From contig JAHWDD010000003.1 in the NCBI GenBank assembly GCA_023897205.1, positions 5,025,665-5,089,664 on the forward strand: 64,000 nucleotides of DNA, in the 5' to 3' direction. How positions within the stretch are numbered: position 1 is the first letter of the stretch; every line of letters begins with the position of its first letter. Below, in pieces: positions 13,008-23,331 of the stretch. The notes below the pieces were generated by a model that was not told the DNA's origin, did not search any database, and saw only the letters and a program-made list of their open reading frames with translations. Both the position numbers and the translations under genes were made by a program. The DNA comes from Exophiala sp. HKRS030 (lineage: Eukaryota > Ascomycota > Eurotiomycetes > Chaetothyriales > Herpotrichiellaceae).

Positions 13008-14108
13008 ATGGTTCAGCCAACGGCGGGCGAAGTCCCCTACGGCTCGAGCTCAATCCACTCGGGCGCAATCGACTGCTCGGAACCCATCAACTACGACAAT
13101 CTCAGGGGGAAGCTGATTGTCATCACCGGCGGAGCATCTGGGTTCGGAAAGTCATGTTTCGAGCTGTGGGCCAAATACGGCGCCAACATCATCATAGGCG
13201 ACATCAACGACAAGACGGGCACGGAACTTGTGGCACAGGTGCGAGCTTCCAGCGGGAATCCCAACCACCACTTCATCCACCTCGATGTGACGAGCTGGGA
13301 GAGCCAAGCGGCGTTCTTCAAGCAAGCAGCCAGCCTCAGTCCACACGGAGGCATCGACTGTGTCATGGCCAATGCCGGCATAGCCGATGGCCTAGAAAAC
13401 GCCGTCTTCGAAGAACCACCGGACTACGCAAACATGGACAACCCACCCCCACCGAAAATGAGGACGCTCGATACGAATCTGGACGGGGTCATGTTCACCA
13501 CGAACCTGGCCTTGTCGTACCTGTCACGAAATCCGGGCAGTGACAAGTGCAAGGTCGATGGTGGGAAGACAGCACCGCGCGATCGACATTTGATTCTCGT
13601 ATCCTCCATCGCAGGTCTGGCGGGTCTCCCTTCCCAACCGATCTATGCCACGGCGAAGCACGGTGTGGTCGGACTGTTCCGGTCTCTGCGCATCACGACG
13701 CCCATCAAGCATGGGATCAGGGTGAACATGATCAACCCGTACTTTGTCGACACGCCTATTCTAGGGTCGTTGGGCGCGCTTGTTCTCGCAGGAGGCGGAA
13801 TGGCTTCGATAGAGGACGTGGTCGAAGCTACGACGCGCCTCGCGAGCGATCAAGGCATCATTGGACGGGCACTGGTCATCGCCTCAAAGACGACCGAGGA
13901 GCATGCCCACGCGACGGGCCTGGAGAGAGTCGCAGGGAGTCAGGCGTATTGGGACGTCTATGCCCATGATTTCGATCAATCAGACCTGTTCACGAGGAGG
14001 ATCATTGGTGTTACGAACTTGGTCACGCAGGCTCGAGGGTGGGCTGGCATTGTGCAAGACGTGCGCAGAAAAATCTCCGGAACTCTATGGAAGATGGTTG
14101 GATACTAA
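13008..14108 (+). CDS. short-chain dehydrogenase/reductase, 15-hydroxyprostaglandin-dehydrogenase-like
   Basis: Single-exon 366-residue classical SDR. I start at ATG 13008 (MVQPTAGEVPYGSSSIHSGA). The cofactor motif TGGASGFGKS is at about 39-48, with GDIND at the end of beta-2 suggesting NAD. DVTSWE follows, ANAG is at about 121, the catalytic Ser lies in LVSSIAGLAGLPSQ, and YATAK at about 213-217 gives the catalytic Tyr and Lys. After the fold comes an extra 60-residue tail (WDVYAHDFDQSDLFTRRIIG...), common in fungal members annotated as 15-hydroxyprostaglandin dehydrogenases. The real substrate is unknown. MET1 lies upstream, with the stop and start only 414 bp apart, but the two are not functionally related in any way I can see. 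Confidence 0.9.
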   Translation: MVQPTAGEVPYGSSSIHSGAIDCSEPINYDNLRGKLIVITGGASGFGKSCFELWAKYGANIIIGDINDKTGTELVAQVRASSGNPNHHFIHLDVTSWESQAAFFKQAASLSPHGGIDCVMANAGIADGLENAVFEEPPDYANMDNPPPPKMRTLDTNLDGVMFTTNLALSYLSRNPGSDKCKVDGGKTAPRDRHLILVSSIAGLAGLPSQPIYATAKHGVVGLFRSLRITTPIKHGIRVNMINPYFVDTPILGSLGALVLAGGGMASIEDVVEATTRLASDQGIIGRALVIASKTTEEHAHATGLERVAGSQAYWDVYAHDFDQSDLFTRRIIGVTNLVTQARGWAGIVQDVRRKISGTLWKMVGY

Positions 14109-15010
14109 ACGGTAGACACAATACACATCTCGAAGCCATGTCGCCGCTGTTATCTCATGATGAATGAATGTTCTTTGGGCCCGGATTGACGATTGATGTA
14201 GACAAAAGATGGTCTCAAGTATGGTTTCAATCTGATTGATCTACAAGTGGTGACTGAGCAATGTCGTCTCACACCCAGGCACGGATACGAGAATTCCACC
14301 CCGTTCCGCTGGACACTTGATCCTACAGCCTGTTGTTCCTTGTGAGATGATGCTCTTGCCAAGCACCATGATAGATAATCGTTCACGTGTGGCTTACCGA
14401 GTGATTTCTCTAAAGGGTCAGCCAGTCGTCCTTGGGTAAGGAAGTCCTGGTTGAGTGTGTGGAGAAATCCATCCTTCCAGCATCAGCTCATTCTTCTCAC
14501 GATCCATGATACCATCAGCACAATATCAGCACATCATTAACAATACGGGTCGTGTTTTGGACGTGGAGAACCAAACGTGAAGCTGGACTTCAAAGAGCTT
14601 CCGCCAGTTTGACTCAAGATTCGCAACTTGTTCCGTGTTTCTGCCCGTTTGCGCATCGGGGGGCCTGACGATCGACTCCTTCATCACAAGGTTTACCGAT
14701 ACTCGGTATCCGCGTTCTGTGGCCAATGATCGACTCAGGCGCCCTGGACCGTCTCAAGTCTGTGCCTTGTCAGCCCTACTCTCTACAATCGGTAACTGGT
14801 TCGATGGTCCTGGCGAGACTATTATTGAACCTACATACTCCATACCATGCCACGCCGATCTACGTTCCGCAAAGATGACGGCATGTGCCATCTTGCAGCG
14901 ATGCTCCAGGGCTTGTCCGTATATGACGGCGTGGTCCTCCCGGGCAGTTCAGTGGGCTTGCTTGCTGTGACAAAGTGGTATGTGACTGTTGTGGTCTGAA
15001 TCTTCCGACC
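14109..15010. other. intergenic, no gene seen
   Basis: About 0.9 kb between the SDR and the multicopper oxidase. No frame here looks coding. It should contain the multicopper oxidase promoter. Confidence 0.5.
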
Positions 15011-17106
15011 ATGCTGCTCTTCCTTCGACTATTACCCGCCCTTCTATGGATCCAAGCAATCTGTGCTATTCCTCCAAGCCCCAATGCCAGACCTGACTAT
15101 GTGCTTGTTGCGACGGCGAAGAACCTCGCCATTAATTGCCAGAGGCGGTACTCGGTGGTGATCAATGGCACAAGTCCAGGGCCGACACTTTATTTGAAGG
15201 AGAATTTCACCACATGGATCAGAGTGTACAATAGGATTCCCGACCAGAATCTTACTGTGGTATGTTGTTGTTGACTGGTATTTCTCTGCGAACGGGACGA
15301 GAAATGAGCTGAAAATTATGCTTCATCAATAGCACTGGCACGGGTTGAGTCAACGAACGTCTCCCTTCTCAGATGGGACACCTGAGGTCTCACAGTGGCC
15401 GATCGCTTCGAATGAGTTCTTCGATTATAGTGTGACACCCGCAGTCGGTGATGCAGGATCATATTTCTACCATTCGCACATCGGATTCCAGTCCAACACG
15501 GCGCAGGGGGTGGTCATCGTCCAGGACCAAGGAAAGGTCCCCTACGATTACGACGGCGACAAATCCTTCTTCATCCAGGACTATTTCCCCAGCAACGACA
15601 GTACCATCTTCAATGGTCTAATTGCCAACCCGTTCAAATGGTCTGGCGAGCCAGAAGCTATATCGATCAACAGCTTCAGTGGTAACTCCTCCTTCAGTAA
15701 CGCGACGGACGCGACGTGTACACCGTATGTCGTCAACGTCTCACCAGGGACGACGTACAGGTGGCGGTTCATCAGTGCCACTGCGCTCTCACTGGTCACT
15801 CTTGGTATCGAGGAACACAAGAACCTGACAATTATCGAAGCGGACGGCGAATACACCAAACCTTGGAGGACCGATCATCTCCAACTCGGCAGTGGTCAAC
15901 GGTTCAGTGTGCTCTTCAAGACAAAGACGCAAGCTGAGCTCGACGCGGCCAACAAGACCAGCTTCTGGCTCTGGTACGAGAGTCGAGACAGGCCCACAAA
16001 CGTGTCCGGTTATGCTTTGCTGCAGTACAATGTCAGTGGATCGAAGCAGCCTTCCCTGTTACCTGAAACTCCTCCCATCACTCTCCCGACGAATGTGACG
16101 ACTTGGGCCGAATATGCACTTGAAGCACTGCATCCACAGGAAGCTTTTCCAAAGCTATCCGAGGTGACGCGGACGGTGTATATCACCATGCAGCAGCAGA
16201 TGAAGGTGGGATCGTACGTGAATGGGACTATCAATGGCACCCTGCAGTGGGCGTAAGTGTGATCCTGACTCATCCTCCCGTACCTGAGCAGTCCAATCCA
16301 GTCCAGTTTTCGTGATTCGCGCCGTTGAAAGTGTTAGGCACTGACGGTAAACCTCATATAGACAAGACAATCTCATTTGGCAGACAGCGCAACGACAATC
16401 CAACAACAGCCTCCCGTACCTCGTACAGGTGTACTTGACTGGTCAGACTCCCAATTACACGGCAGCCGTCGAGAACGGAGGCTGGGATCCATACTCAAAT
16501 GCCTTCCCTGCGTTACCTGGAGAAGTTCTCGACATTGTTTGGCTGAGTAATTCCGGTCCGACTGGTGGCTGGGACTTTCACCCCATGCATGCGCATGGCA
16601 AGCATTATTTTGACCTTGGCTCTGGGTGAGTAGTGAATTCCACCCCTGATGCAAAAAGGACTTTTCGTCACTGATTCTTGGATTCGTAGTAACGGGACAT
16701 ACAATGCCACGGCAAACGAGGTCAAGTTTGCAAATTATACCCCTGCACGACGCGATACGACGATGCTGTATCGGTATGCCGTCTCGGGCCTTCCGGAGAC
16801 CACGGCCGGATGGCGAGCATGGCGAATCAGAGTGACCGAGGATGATGTTGGTGCTTGGATGATGCATTGCCATGTTTTGCAGCATATGATAATGGGTGAG
16901 TCATTTCTTGCGAACAGGTTTGAGCGGGCCTGAAGACTGACAAGGTTGTCACAGGTATGCAAACTGTTTGGGTGTTTGGGAATGCCAGCTCGATATTATC
17001 CAAGTTTCCAACCCAACCATATGTGAATGGCTATTTGAACTTTGGTGGAGATGCGTATGGAAATGATACTTACGACCCATTGGTGAATCTATACTCGACC
17101 ACGTAA
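15011..17106 (+). CDS. secreted multicopper oxidase, ascorbate-oxidase-like
   Basis: 596-residue, five-exon multicopper oxidase: 15011-15259, 15333-16252, 16362-16625, 16690-16895 and 16955-17106. ATG 15011 gives a signal peptide (MLLFLRLLPALLWIQAICA) before IPPSPNARPDY. Copper ligand motifs appear in order: HWHG at 84-87 (exact junction of intron 1), YFYHSHIGFQ, FHPMHAHGKHY and WMMHCHVLQHM. The last motif is followed by G-M, putting Met at the axial type-1 position, which predicts a low-potential enzyme. At least fifteen N-x-S/T sequons fit a heavily glycosylated secreted protein. It oxidises small reductants with four-electron reduction of O2; the substrate could be ascorbate, phenols or a metabolite intermediate. 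Fungal laccases proper have a longer C-terminus, so I prefer ascorbate-oxidase-like. Confidence 0.92.
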
Positions 17107-17685
17107 GGATACCTTGAGCATATTGTCAAAGAGAGGCGCAGAGTACTGGAATATATTTTCAATTTTAGGCGAGACCAAGCAGCATGCAGCACATAACAAC
17201 ATCTCATTCAAGGTTTCATTCCAGACCTCAGATCTTCAACTGAATGGATATAAGAGAATATGAGGAATACTTCCATTAAACAATTATCGCTTTCTTCACT
17301 ATTGAGTGATGGTATTCGCAAGTTGCTGGATTTCGATGATAGAACTCTCCTCTCAGATTAATATGTTAGTCAGACAAGTCAACTAGAGGTGCAGATCCCG
17401 ATGGTATGGCGGCTAAATAATGCCGTCAGACACAATATCAGTATTACCCCAGACTGGTATCGGCTAAACTGCCTCCTTGGATCATTCCAAGTTTCCCTTT
17501 GGTGACAATCTTTGTCACTGTCCGAGAATCAATGCAACAACACTTCACACCATCCTTCTTCTTTCCCGGTTCTCGCTATTTAGTTGCAGAGAAGAAGCTG
17601 GTCGGGAGATTTCATATTGTTGCGCGCTACAATTCTCCCGATACGAACAGCATGAGGCAGAGTTCCACCCCCGACCTGCCAGCCC
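17107..17685. other. intergenic, no gene seen
   Basis: About 580 bp between the multicopper oxidase stop and the GT90 start; no coding pattern. It should hold the terminator of the first gene and the promoter of the second. Confidence 0.5.
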
Positions 17686-19682
17686 ATGCATGAATATCTG
17701 CGAGCCTCGAATAGGAGCCATGTCCAAGGCATGCTAAGGTCTCGGAGATCCCTCGTCCTCATCTGCCTACTTGCGACCATCGCATTCACCACATTCCTCC
17801 TACGACGCCCGCAGGTCATCCTTGAAGAGTCGGCGGCCTTTTCGCTCCTCCACGGCCACCATGCGCACGAAGAGAACCAGCCACTGCTCCCGGCGACGTC
17901 ACTCCTCCATCCGGTCCACCAGCTCGTAGCGCGGGCAGAGGGGGATTTCCAGACCGTGCGAGCACGTCAGTCGCGGTCCCTCAGCGACGCCGTGGCAGAA
18001 TACCGCAGGCGGTACAAGCTGCCACCTCCACCGCACTTTGACAAGTGGTACGATTTCGCGAAGAAGAGGGGGGTCGAGTTGATAGACGAATATGACACGA
18101 TATACCACCAGCTGTTGCCCTTTTGGGCGCTGGAACCTCACGTCATCCGGGAACGAACGAGGGAGGCGATCGGGTTCGACAATGCGCTCATCGCCGTCAT
18201 GATCCGGAACGGCCAGGTCACAAAGATCGAAGGAGGAGGTGACATGTACGCATGGCACCGCGAAGCCACGCCCATCATGCTCAAGGAGTTCATCAAATGG
18301 CTCCCGGACATGGACCTGCCGTTCAACATCCACGACGAGCCCCGTGTGGTCATGCAGCATGACGACCTCCTCCACCATGTCCAGGTCGCCAAAGACCAAA
18401 ACATGCCCAAAGCCTACACGGCGCAGACACTCTCAAACTCGTGGTCGCCCCGACCCGGCGACCTAGGCGAAGGCGTTCGCATCAAAGAGTACAAGACGAC
18501 GCGCTTCAATCGTTTTGCCCACCAACCTACCTGGAGCGACTCTCGCCTGTCGTGTTCGCCAGACAGCCCAGCTCGCGTCTGCTTGAACGACTCCTGTCCG
18601 GACAACACAACCGCCTACTCGGGTGTCCCACTCGGCTTCATCAGCAACACCACCGCGTTCAGCGACATTTGCAACTCGCCGTCCATGGAACGGACGTTTG
18701 GCTTTTTCGATCGACCCAACGCCTTCGACGTGACGCACGAGCTGTTTCCCATCTTCTCCCAGTCCAAGATCTCCAGCTTCCAAGACATCCTGTACCCTTC
18801 GCCGTGGTACTACATGGGCCGCGTCACCTACGAGAAGGATCGCGATATGCCGTGGGAGGAGAAAAAGGCCACCATGTACTGGCGCGGCAGCACGACGGGC
18901 GGGTTTTCTCGCGACGGTGGCTGGCGGCGCCAACATCGCCAACGGTTCCTCACAAAGATCCAACCCTTGAACAAGGCCAAGATCCTCGAACTCGACAACT
19001 CGTCCGCCACCGAGACGGTGTGGCGTGAAAAAGAGATCAGCGCCGCGGACGTGGCGCAATATTTCGACGTCAAGTTCACCTACATTGGCCAATGCGACCC
19101 TGGCGACTGTGACGCCCAGCGCGAGTATTTCGGCACCGTCGAGCCGGTCAATATGTTTGACGCCCTGGCGTCCAAGTACCTTTTGGACATTGACGGCAAT
19201 GCATTCTCGGGGAGGTACTATGCTTGGCTGTTGAGCAAGAGTCTGGTCTACAAGCTCGCCGTGTTCCGAGAGTGGCACGACGAGTGGCTCAGGCCGTGGG
19301 TGCATTACGTCCCTCTCGGTTTGGCCGGTGACGAGTACGCCGAGAGCGTGCGCTACTTTGATCAAGAGGTCATCGGACGCGTCGAGGGCAAGAGGATCGC
19401 AGAGGGAGGTCGAGACTGGGCCCAAAAGGTTTTGAGGAATGATGACTTGGAGGTTTGGTATTTCAGGCTTTTGCTCGAGTAAGTTTTGTTCATACCCAGT
19501 CACACAGCAGCACTCAACCCTACACACACCTACACTTACGACCTTACCTGCATACTTTTTGTTTCCCCACCCAAGTTTCAATTGCGATGAGGAATTGCTG
19601 CTAATTAATGGTTTTTTTGGGACGATACAGATATGGTCGATTGATCGATGACAATAGATACAACATTGGCTTTTCCCTGTGA
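17686..19682 (+). CDS. family 90 glycosyltransferase (CAP10-like), Golgi type II membrane protein
   Basis: 614-residue GT90 enzyme of the Cryptococcus Cap10 / beta-xylosyltransferase type, likely acting in the Golgi on glycans. ATG 17686 precedes a short basic tail and one membrane anchor at about 22-40 (RSLVLICLLATIAFTTFLLR). The lumenal catalytic part has FDKWYDFAKKRGVELIDEYD, KATMYWRGSTTGGF, RFLTKIQPLN, YLLDIDGNAFSGRYYAWLLS (the family's conserved core), HYVPLGL and EVWYFRLLLEYGRLIDDN. The gene has two exons: 17686-19478 and 19631-19682. Reading straight through would stop at TAA 19480-19482, but that TAA is part of a perfect GTAAGT donor, and the second exon supplies the family's typical ending YGRLIDDN. 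Hence I end the gene at TGA 19680-19682. Confidence 0.9.
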
Positions 19683-19790
19683 TGGACACGACAGAAGGGG
19701 ACCTTTTTTTTCCCGGTACATAGCATGAGGCGTCTTTCGTTGTCGGGGACTACCACTGTGTTACAAAAGACATTCCTGAATCTTGTAGTT

Positions 19791-19819
19791 CTCTCTTTCT
19801 CTCTCTTTCTCTCTCTTTC
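19791..19819 (+). repeat. CTCTCTTTCT tandem repeat
   Basis: Nearly three head-to-tail copies of a 10-bp pyrimidine unit, between the convergent GT90 and PP2A-A genes. Part of a wider low-complexity block. Confidence 0.8.
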
Positions 19820-20015
19820 CCTCGCTGTATCTCCGCCGTCACATGTGTACATAAAACCTTGGGTTGGGCGACCTTTTTTCAAATTGCACAAAGATCCTAA
19901 TCATACAAGTCCATAACGATATCGACATCGCGTGTACAAAACAGGACATCACATCAAGCGACGCTGGCACGGTAAACGGTCCGTCTGGTTCGGCCAAGGT
20001 GGACCAGGTGGGATA

Positions 20016-20103
20016 GCATGGCATGGCATGGCACAGCATGGCAGGGTAAAATAAAAAAGCAAAGCAAGGCACAAGTGTGGCGTAGCAAAGCAAAGCAAAG
20101 CAC
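20016..20103 (+). repeat. GCATG and AAAGC pentanucleotide repeats
   Basis: Several copies of GCATG (20016-20045) are followed by two runs of the 5-bp unit AAAGC (20056-20070 and 20084-20103). Both lie in the 3' intergenic space between the convergent GT90 and PP2A-A genes. Confidence 0.75.
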
Positions 20104-20190
20104 AACATGTCGACCGCTTCGCACTGCTTCTTTCTATTCTTTGTTCTTGTTCGCTATCTCTTTTTTTCTTCTCGCAGTCGGAATTGGTAT

Positions 20191-20260
20191 CTTCTCTCTC
20201 TCTTTCTCTCTCTCTCTCTGTCACACACACACACAAACATACACAAACACACACCCACAT
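20191..20260 (+). repeat. CT then CA dinucleotide tracts
   Basis: A CT-rich microsatellite (20191-20219) directly abuts a CA-rich one (20221-20260). Together with the two neighbouring repeats it makes 19.79-20.28 kb the most repetitive stretch of the window. One TACTCCGTA word follows at 20271-20279. Confidence 0.8.
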
Positions 20261-20540
20261 AACCAGACACTACTCCGTAATGCACGCGCACACATACGGA
20301 CGAGTCTCGTATACACAGGTCCACATTGCAACTCGCTCGGCTTTGGAAAGGCTAGGCCACCTCGTTCCCCATAGCCTTACCTCGTTGAACCCTGTACGTA
20401 TCCGTACCTAAGTTTTCCTCAAGTCATCCATGTTTGTCTGGGTCCATTGTGCACACTGCCAGTCTTGTACGGTTCTACGAGAGGACGACCCCATACCACG
20501 GCACGGAAGAACCCATGGCAGGAGTTTGATCGTGAGAGCA

Positions 20541-22622
20541 CTACTGTCCCGTATCCATCCTCTCGCCGGCATTCCAGGTACCTCCAGCCGCGATCGTGGC
20601 AAAATACCTGACGTCAACGTCAGAGTCGTCTTGTAGCTTCGTCAAATTGGGCATGATCTGGTCGTTGATGAGTTCCTCGCCCTTTGGGTTGGGCTGGGAC
20701 GCGGCCGAGTCTGACGCCTCGAGTTCAGCGAGCGTGCCTTCGGCGGGTAGGCGACGGAGTGTGTCAATAAGCACGGAATATGATTTGGCGACATTGAACC
20801 GGATGTTGGGGATTGGATCGGTAACGAGACGATCCATCATGGGAAGCACGCTTTCCTGGATGATATCGAATGTGACAACGGGGGCGAGCGTCTAGGGAAA
20901 CAAATAGTCAGTTCTATAACACCAAGGTTGAGAAGCCAAGGTTCAGCACATACCGTTATAGCAAAGCAGGTCGTCATCCGGTAAAGGTAGTTCTCTTGTT
21001 TACTCATGGCATCGACTTTGGGAATGATGGATTCTTTCGCCCAGTCTACACCAAACACTTCGGTGAGTTTCTTGAGGTTTTGGGTGGCAGCTTCTCTGAT
21101 AGAAAAGACTGTGTCACCCAACCAACCCATACACAAAGAGCTCAGTTGCTCATCAAAGAATTTCATACCCAACTGCTTGGCAAGCAAAGGAATGTACTCG
21201 ATGATAGCGAGGCGAACGCGCCATTGCTTGTCCTCTGCCAACTGGACGATGGCTGGTAAGAGAGACTGTGAGAGTAGATCGATGCCAATGACGTTGTTAA
21301 CCAGTTCAAGTTTCGAGATGATGTGAAGGCGGACATCTGGGAATTCGTCCTTGAGCATTTGGAGAAACATGGGGAGAAGATGCGAGATTGTTTCTTCTTT
21401 CCCAAGGATTGGAGCCAACCCGCTGAGTTGCGTTCCGAGAGCCGCTCGGACATGCTGTGAAGGGTCGGAAACAAGATCTTCTATGCTCGTCATGATCTCG
21501 TTGAGGAGTGTATCCCTGTCAAGCAGACTGCAGAAGCCGGGGATCTGACTGGCAATTGCCGTTCTGACCTCTGCTTCGCTGTCTTTCAACAGCTTCACAA
21601 ATGCCGGAACTAGGTCCCGTGTTACAACCTCTTCATTGACGGCTTTCGCGATCTTTTCGAATTTCTCCGCGACCATATATCGGACTCTCCAGCTCTTATC
21701 TTCGAACAGGCTTCTCAAAGCCGTCAACAACACTCCGTGGCTCGGTTGCTGTTCTTTGGGAATGACCTCAGCAATGGAGATCAGGACTTCGACGGTGAGG
21801 AGCCTGACGCTATCTTGATCATCGCTTGCAAGGTGTTGGAAGAGGGGAATCATTTCGTCAATGACTATGTCGGTAGGGACTTCTTTGATGAATTTTGCCA
21901 GGTGATTTGCTGCTTGTCGTCGGACCATTGGTGTCTCATCATGAACAAGATGGCCAAATTGCGTCCGAAGGCCTTGTTGTGAAGCCGCGCTGGCTTTTCG
22001 ATAAGGAGTAACATAGAGTCCGGTAGCCGAGACCTTCGAAGTGAACCAGTCGGCTTTTGAAAGTCGAATGGTAAGAGGGATAAAATATTCTTCGACTTGT
22101 CGCTCGGACAATTGTTCACAAATCTTGTTGAGAGATTCTACGGCCTGCTTCAGTCAGAATTGTATCAAACGTCATATATCATTTCCCTTTCATACCTTGT
22201 CTCTCACGAGAGGTTCCTCGATTGCAGCGAGGTTCTCTAGGGGCGCCAAGAGACAATGGCCGTGTTCTGGTCCTCCGACATATTCGATGAAGTTTCCAAG
22301 CTCTTCAGCTAATGCTGTCAAGACTTCATCCTCATCCTCAACAGAGTCTGGATCTGGGTCAGTGCTGGAGCATCAATCGAGGCGCAGGGAACAGACCATC
22401 CAAAAATGGTATCAACTCATCTCTTGTTCTTTCAGGACCCAAAGCTAAAGCAATAGTTGAGAGTCTGTGTATCGCGTTGAGTCGGAGGAGGACATCGTCG
22501 TGCTGTAACCATGTCAGTCTGGGACCAAAACATCTCAGCGAAATGCGACCGCTTCGCACCTTCAGCTCATCGATCAGAACGGCAATTGGGTAGAGCTCAT
22601 CATTGTTGTCTTGTCCTTCCAT
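20541..22622 (-). CDS. TPD3: protein phosphatase 2A scaffold subunit A (PR65/Tpd3), HEAT-repeat protein
   Basis: 620-residue all-helical scaffold that holds the PP2A catalytic and regulatory subunits. Five exons: 22622-22560, 22502-22397, 22347-22196, 22144-20954 and 20891-20541. ATG 22622-22620 opens [20 protein letters not shown], the standard start of this family. HEAT repeats can be read throughout, for example [130 protein letters not shown] and [15 protein letters not shown]. An acidic/Ser insert ([19 protein letters not shown]) near the C-terminus is longer than in animals. FRS1 starts divergently 709 bp away. Confidence 0.96.
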
Positions 22623-23331
22623 GATCAATGTACTTCAAATGTATGTTGTATCGCGTGATCCTCTAGGCGTCCCAACAATGGGAGAGTGTTATTCGTGGGA
22701 ACTCGCAGGACGGAGGTTGAAGTCGGGCAACCTAAAATAGGGAGAAAGGCTGATTGCAAGATGAGATTTCAGTTGAGGATACAGTGCATTTCGTGCTGGG
22801 AGATTTGTTAGTCCGAGTAAACTCGAGCCAGGAGGGGACAGGAGCCTTGTTGGTGTTCAAAGGCTGCGCGCTTTCACAACAGTGGGTTCGGCGTAACAGG
22901 TCAACATACCACAAGAGGGCGATTATGAAGGGCCGAATAGAGTGATAGCAACTGTTGAGGTGAGGCCCCGGGTGGAAGATGTCGTGTTCCCGGTACACAG
23001 TGACTTGGAATGAGTTGTTATGGGGGGAATTTGCAACGTGGATTAATCACTCTTGCATTGAGCTTCCGTCATATCATTATTGATTGATGGGTGTCGAACC
23101 AGCTGTGGCTTGACGCCCACTTTGATATGTGGCGTTTTGCCTCAACGCCAAGCTTGAATATGACTCTTTGGGAACTTCGGGAGTGAAACAATTTTATAGC
23201 ACCATCTAGAGCAGCCCAACGGATTCCGAAAGGGCCAACGACCTCTTCCATTACGAATACGTAGTCTCACAAAGCAAACGATACCTGTTGCTGCCACTGC
23301 AAGGGCCGTCTCCTGCCGGGTCCAGCGCAAA
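22623..23331. other. divergent promoter region between TPD3 and FRS1
   Basis: 709 bp shared upstream space of two housekeeping genes. I see no gene in it and no outstanding motif beyond general composition. Confidence 0.5.

Noticed and set aside
13005..13010. GTG upstream of the SDR as an alternative start
   Set aside because: Eukaryotic starts are ATG; the ATG at 13008 is immediately available.
7733..14515. The decamer ATGATACCAT at 7733 and 14506, matching the sulfur-regulator consensus ATGRYRYCAT
   Set aside because: Neither lies in the promoter of a sulfur gene; two hits to a degenerate consensus are easily chance.
18463..19689. 408-codon open frame antisense to the GT90 gene
   Set aside because: A shadow of the GC-rich codon use of the GT90 gene; its composition is not protein-like and the sense strand has full family motifs.
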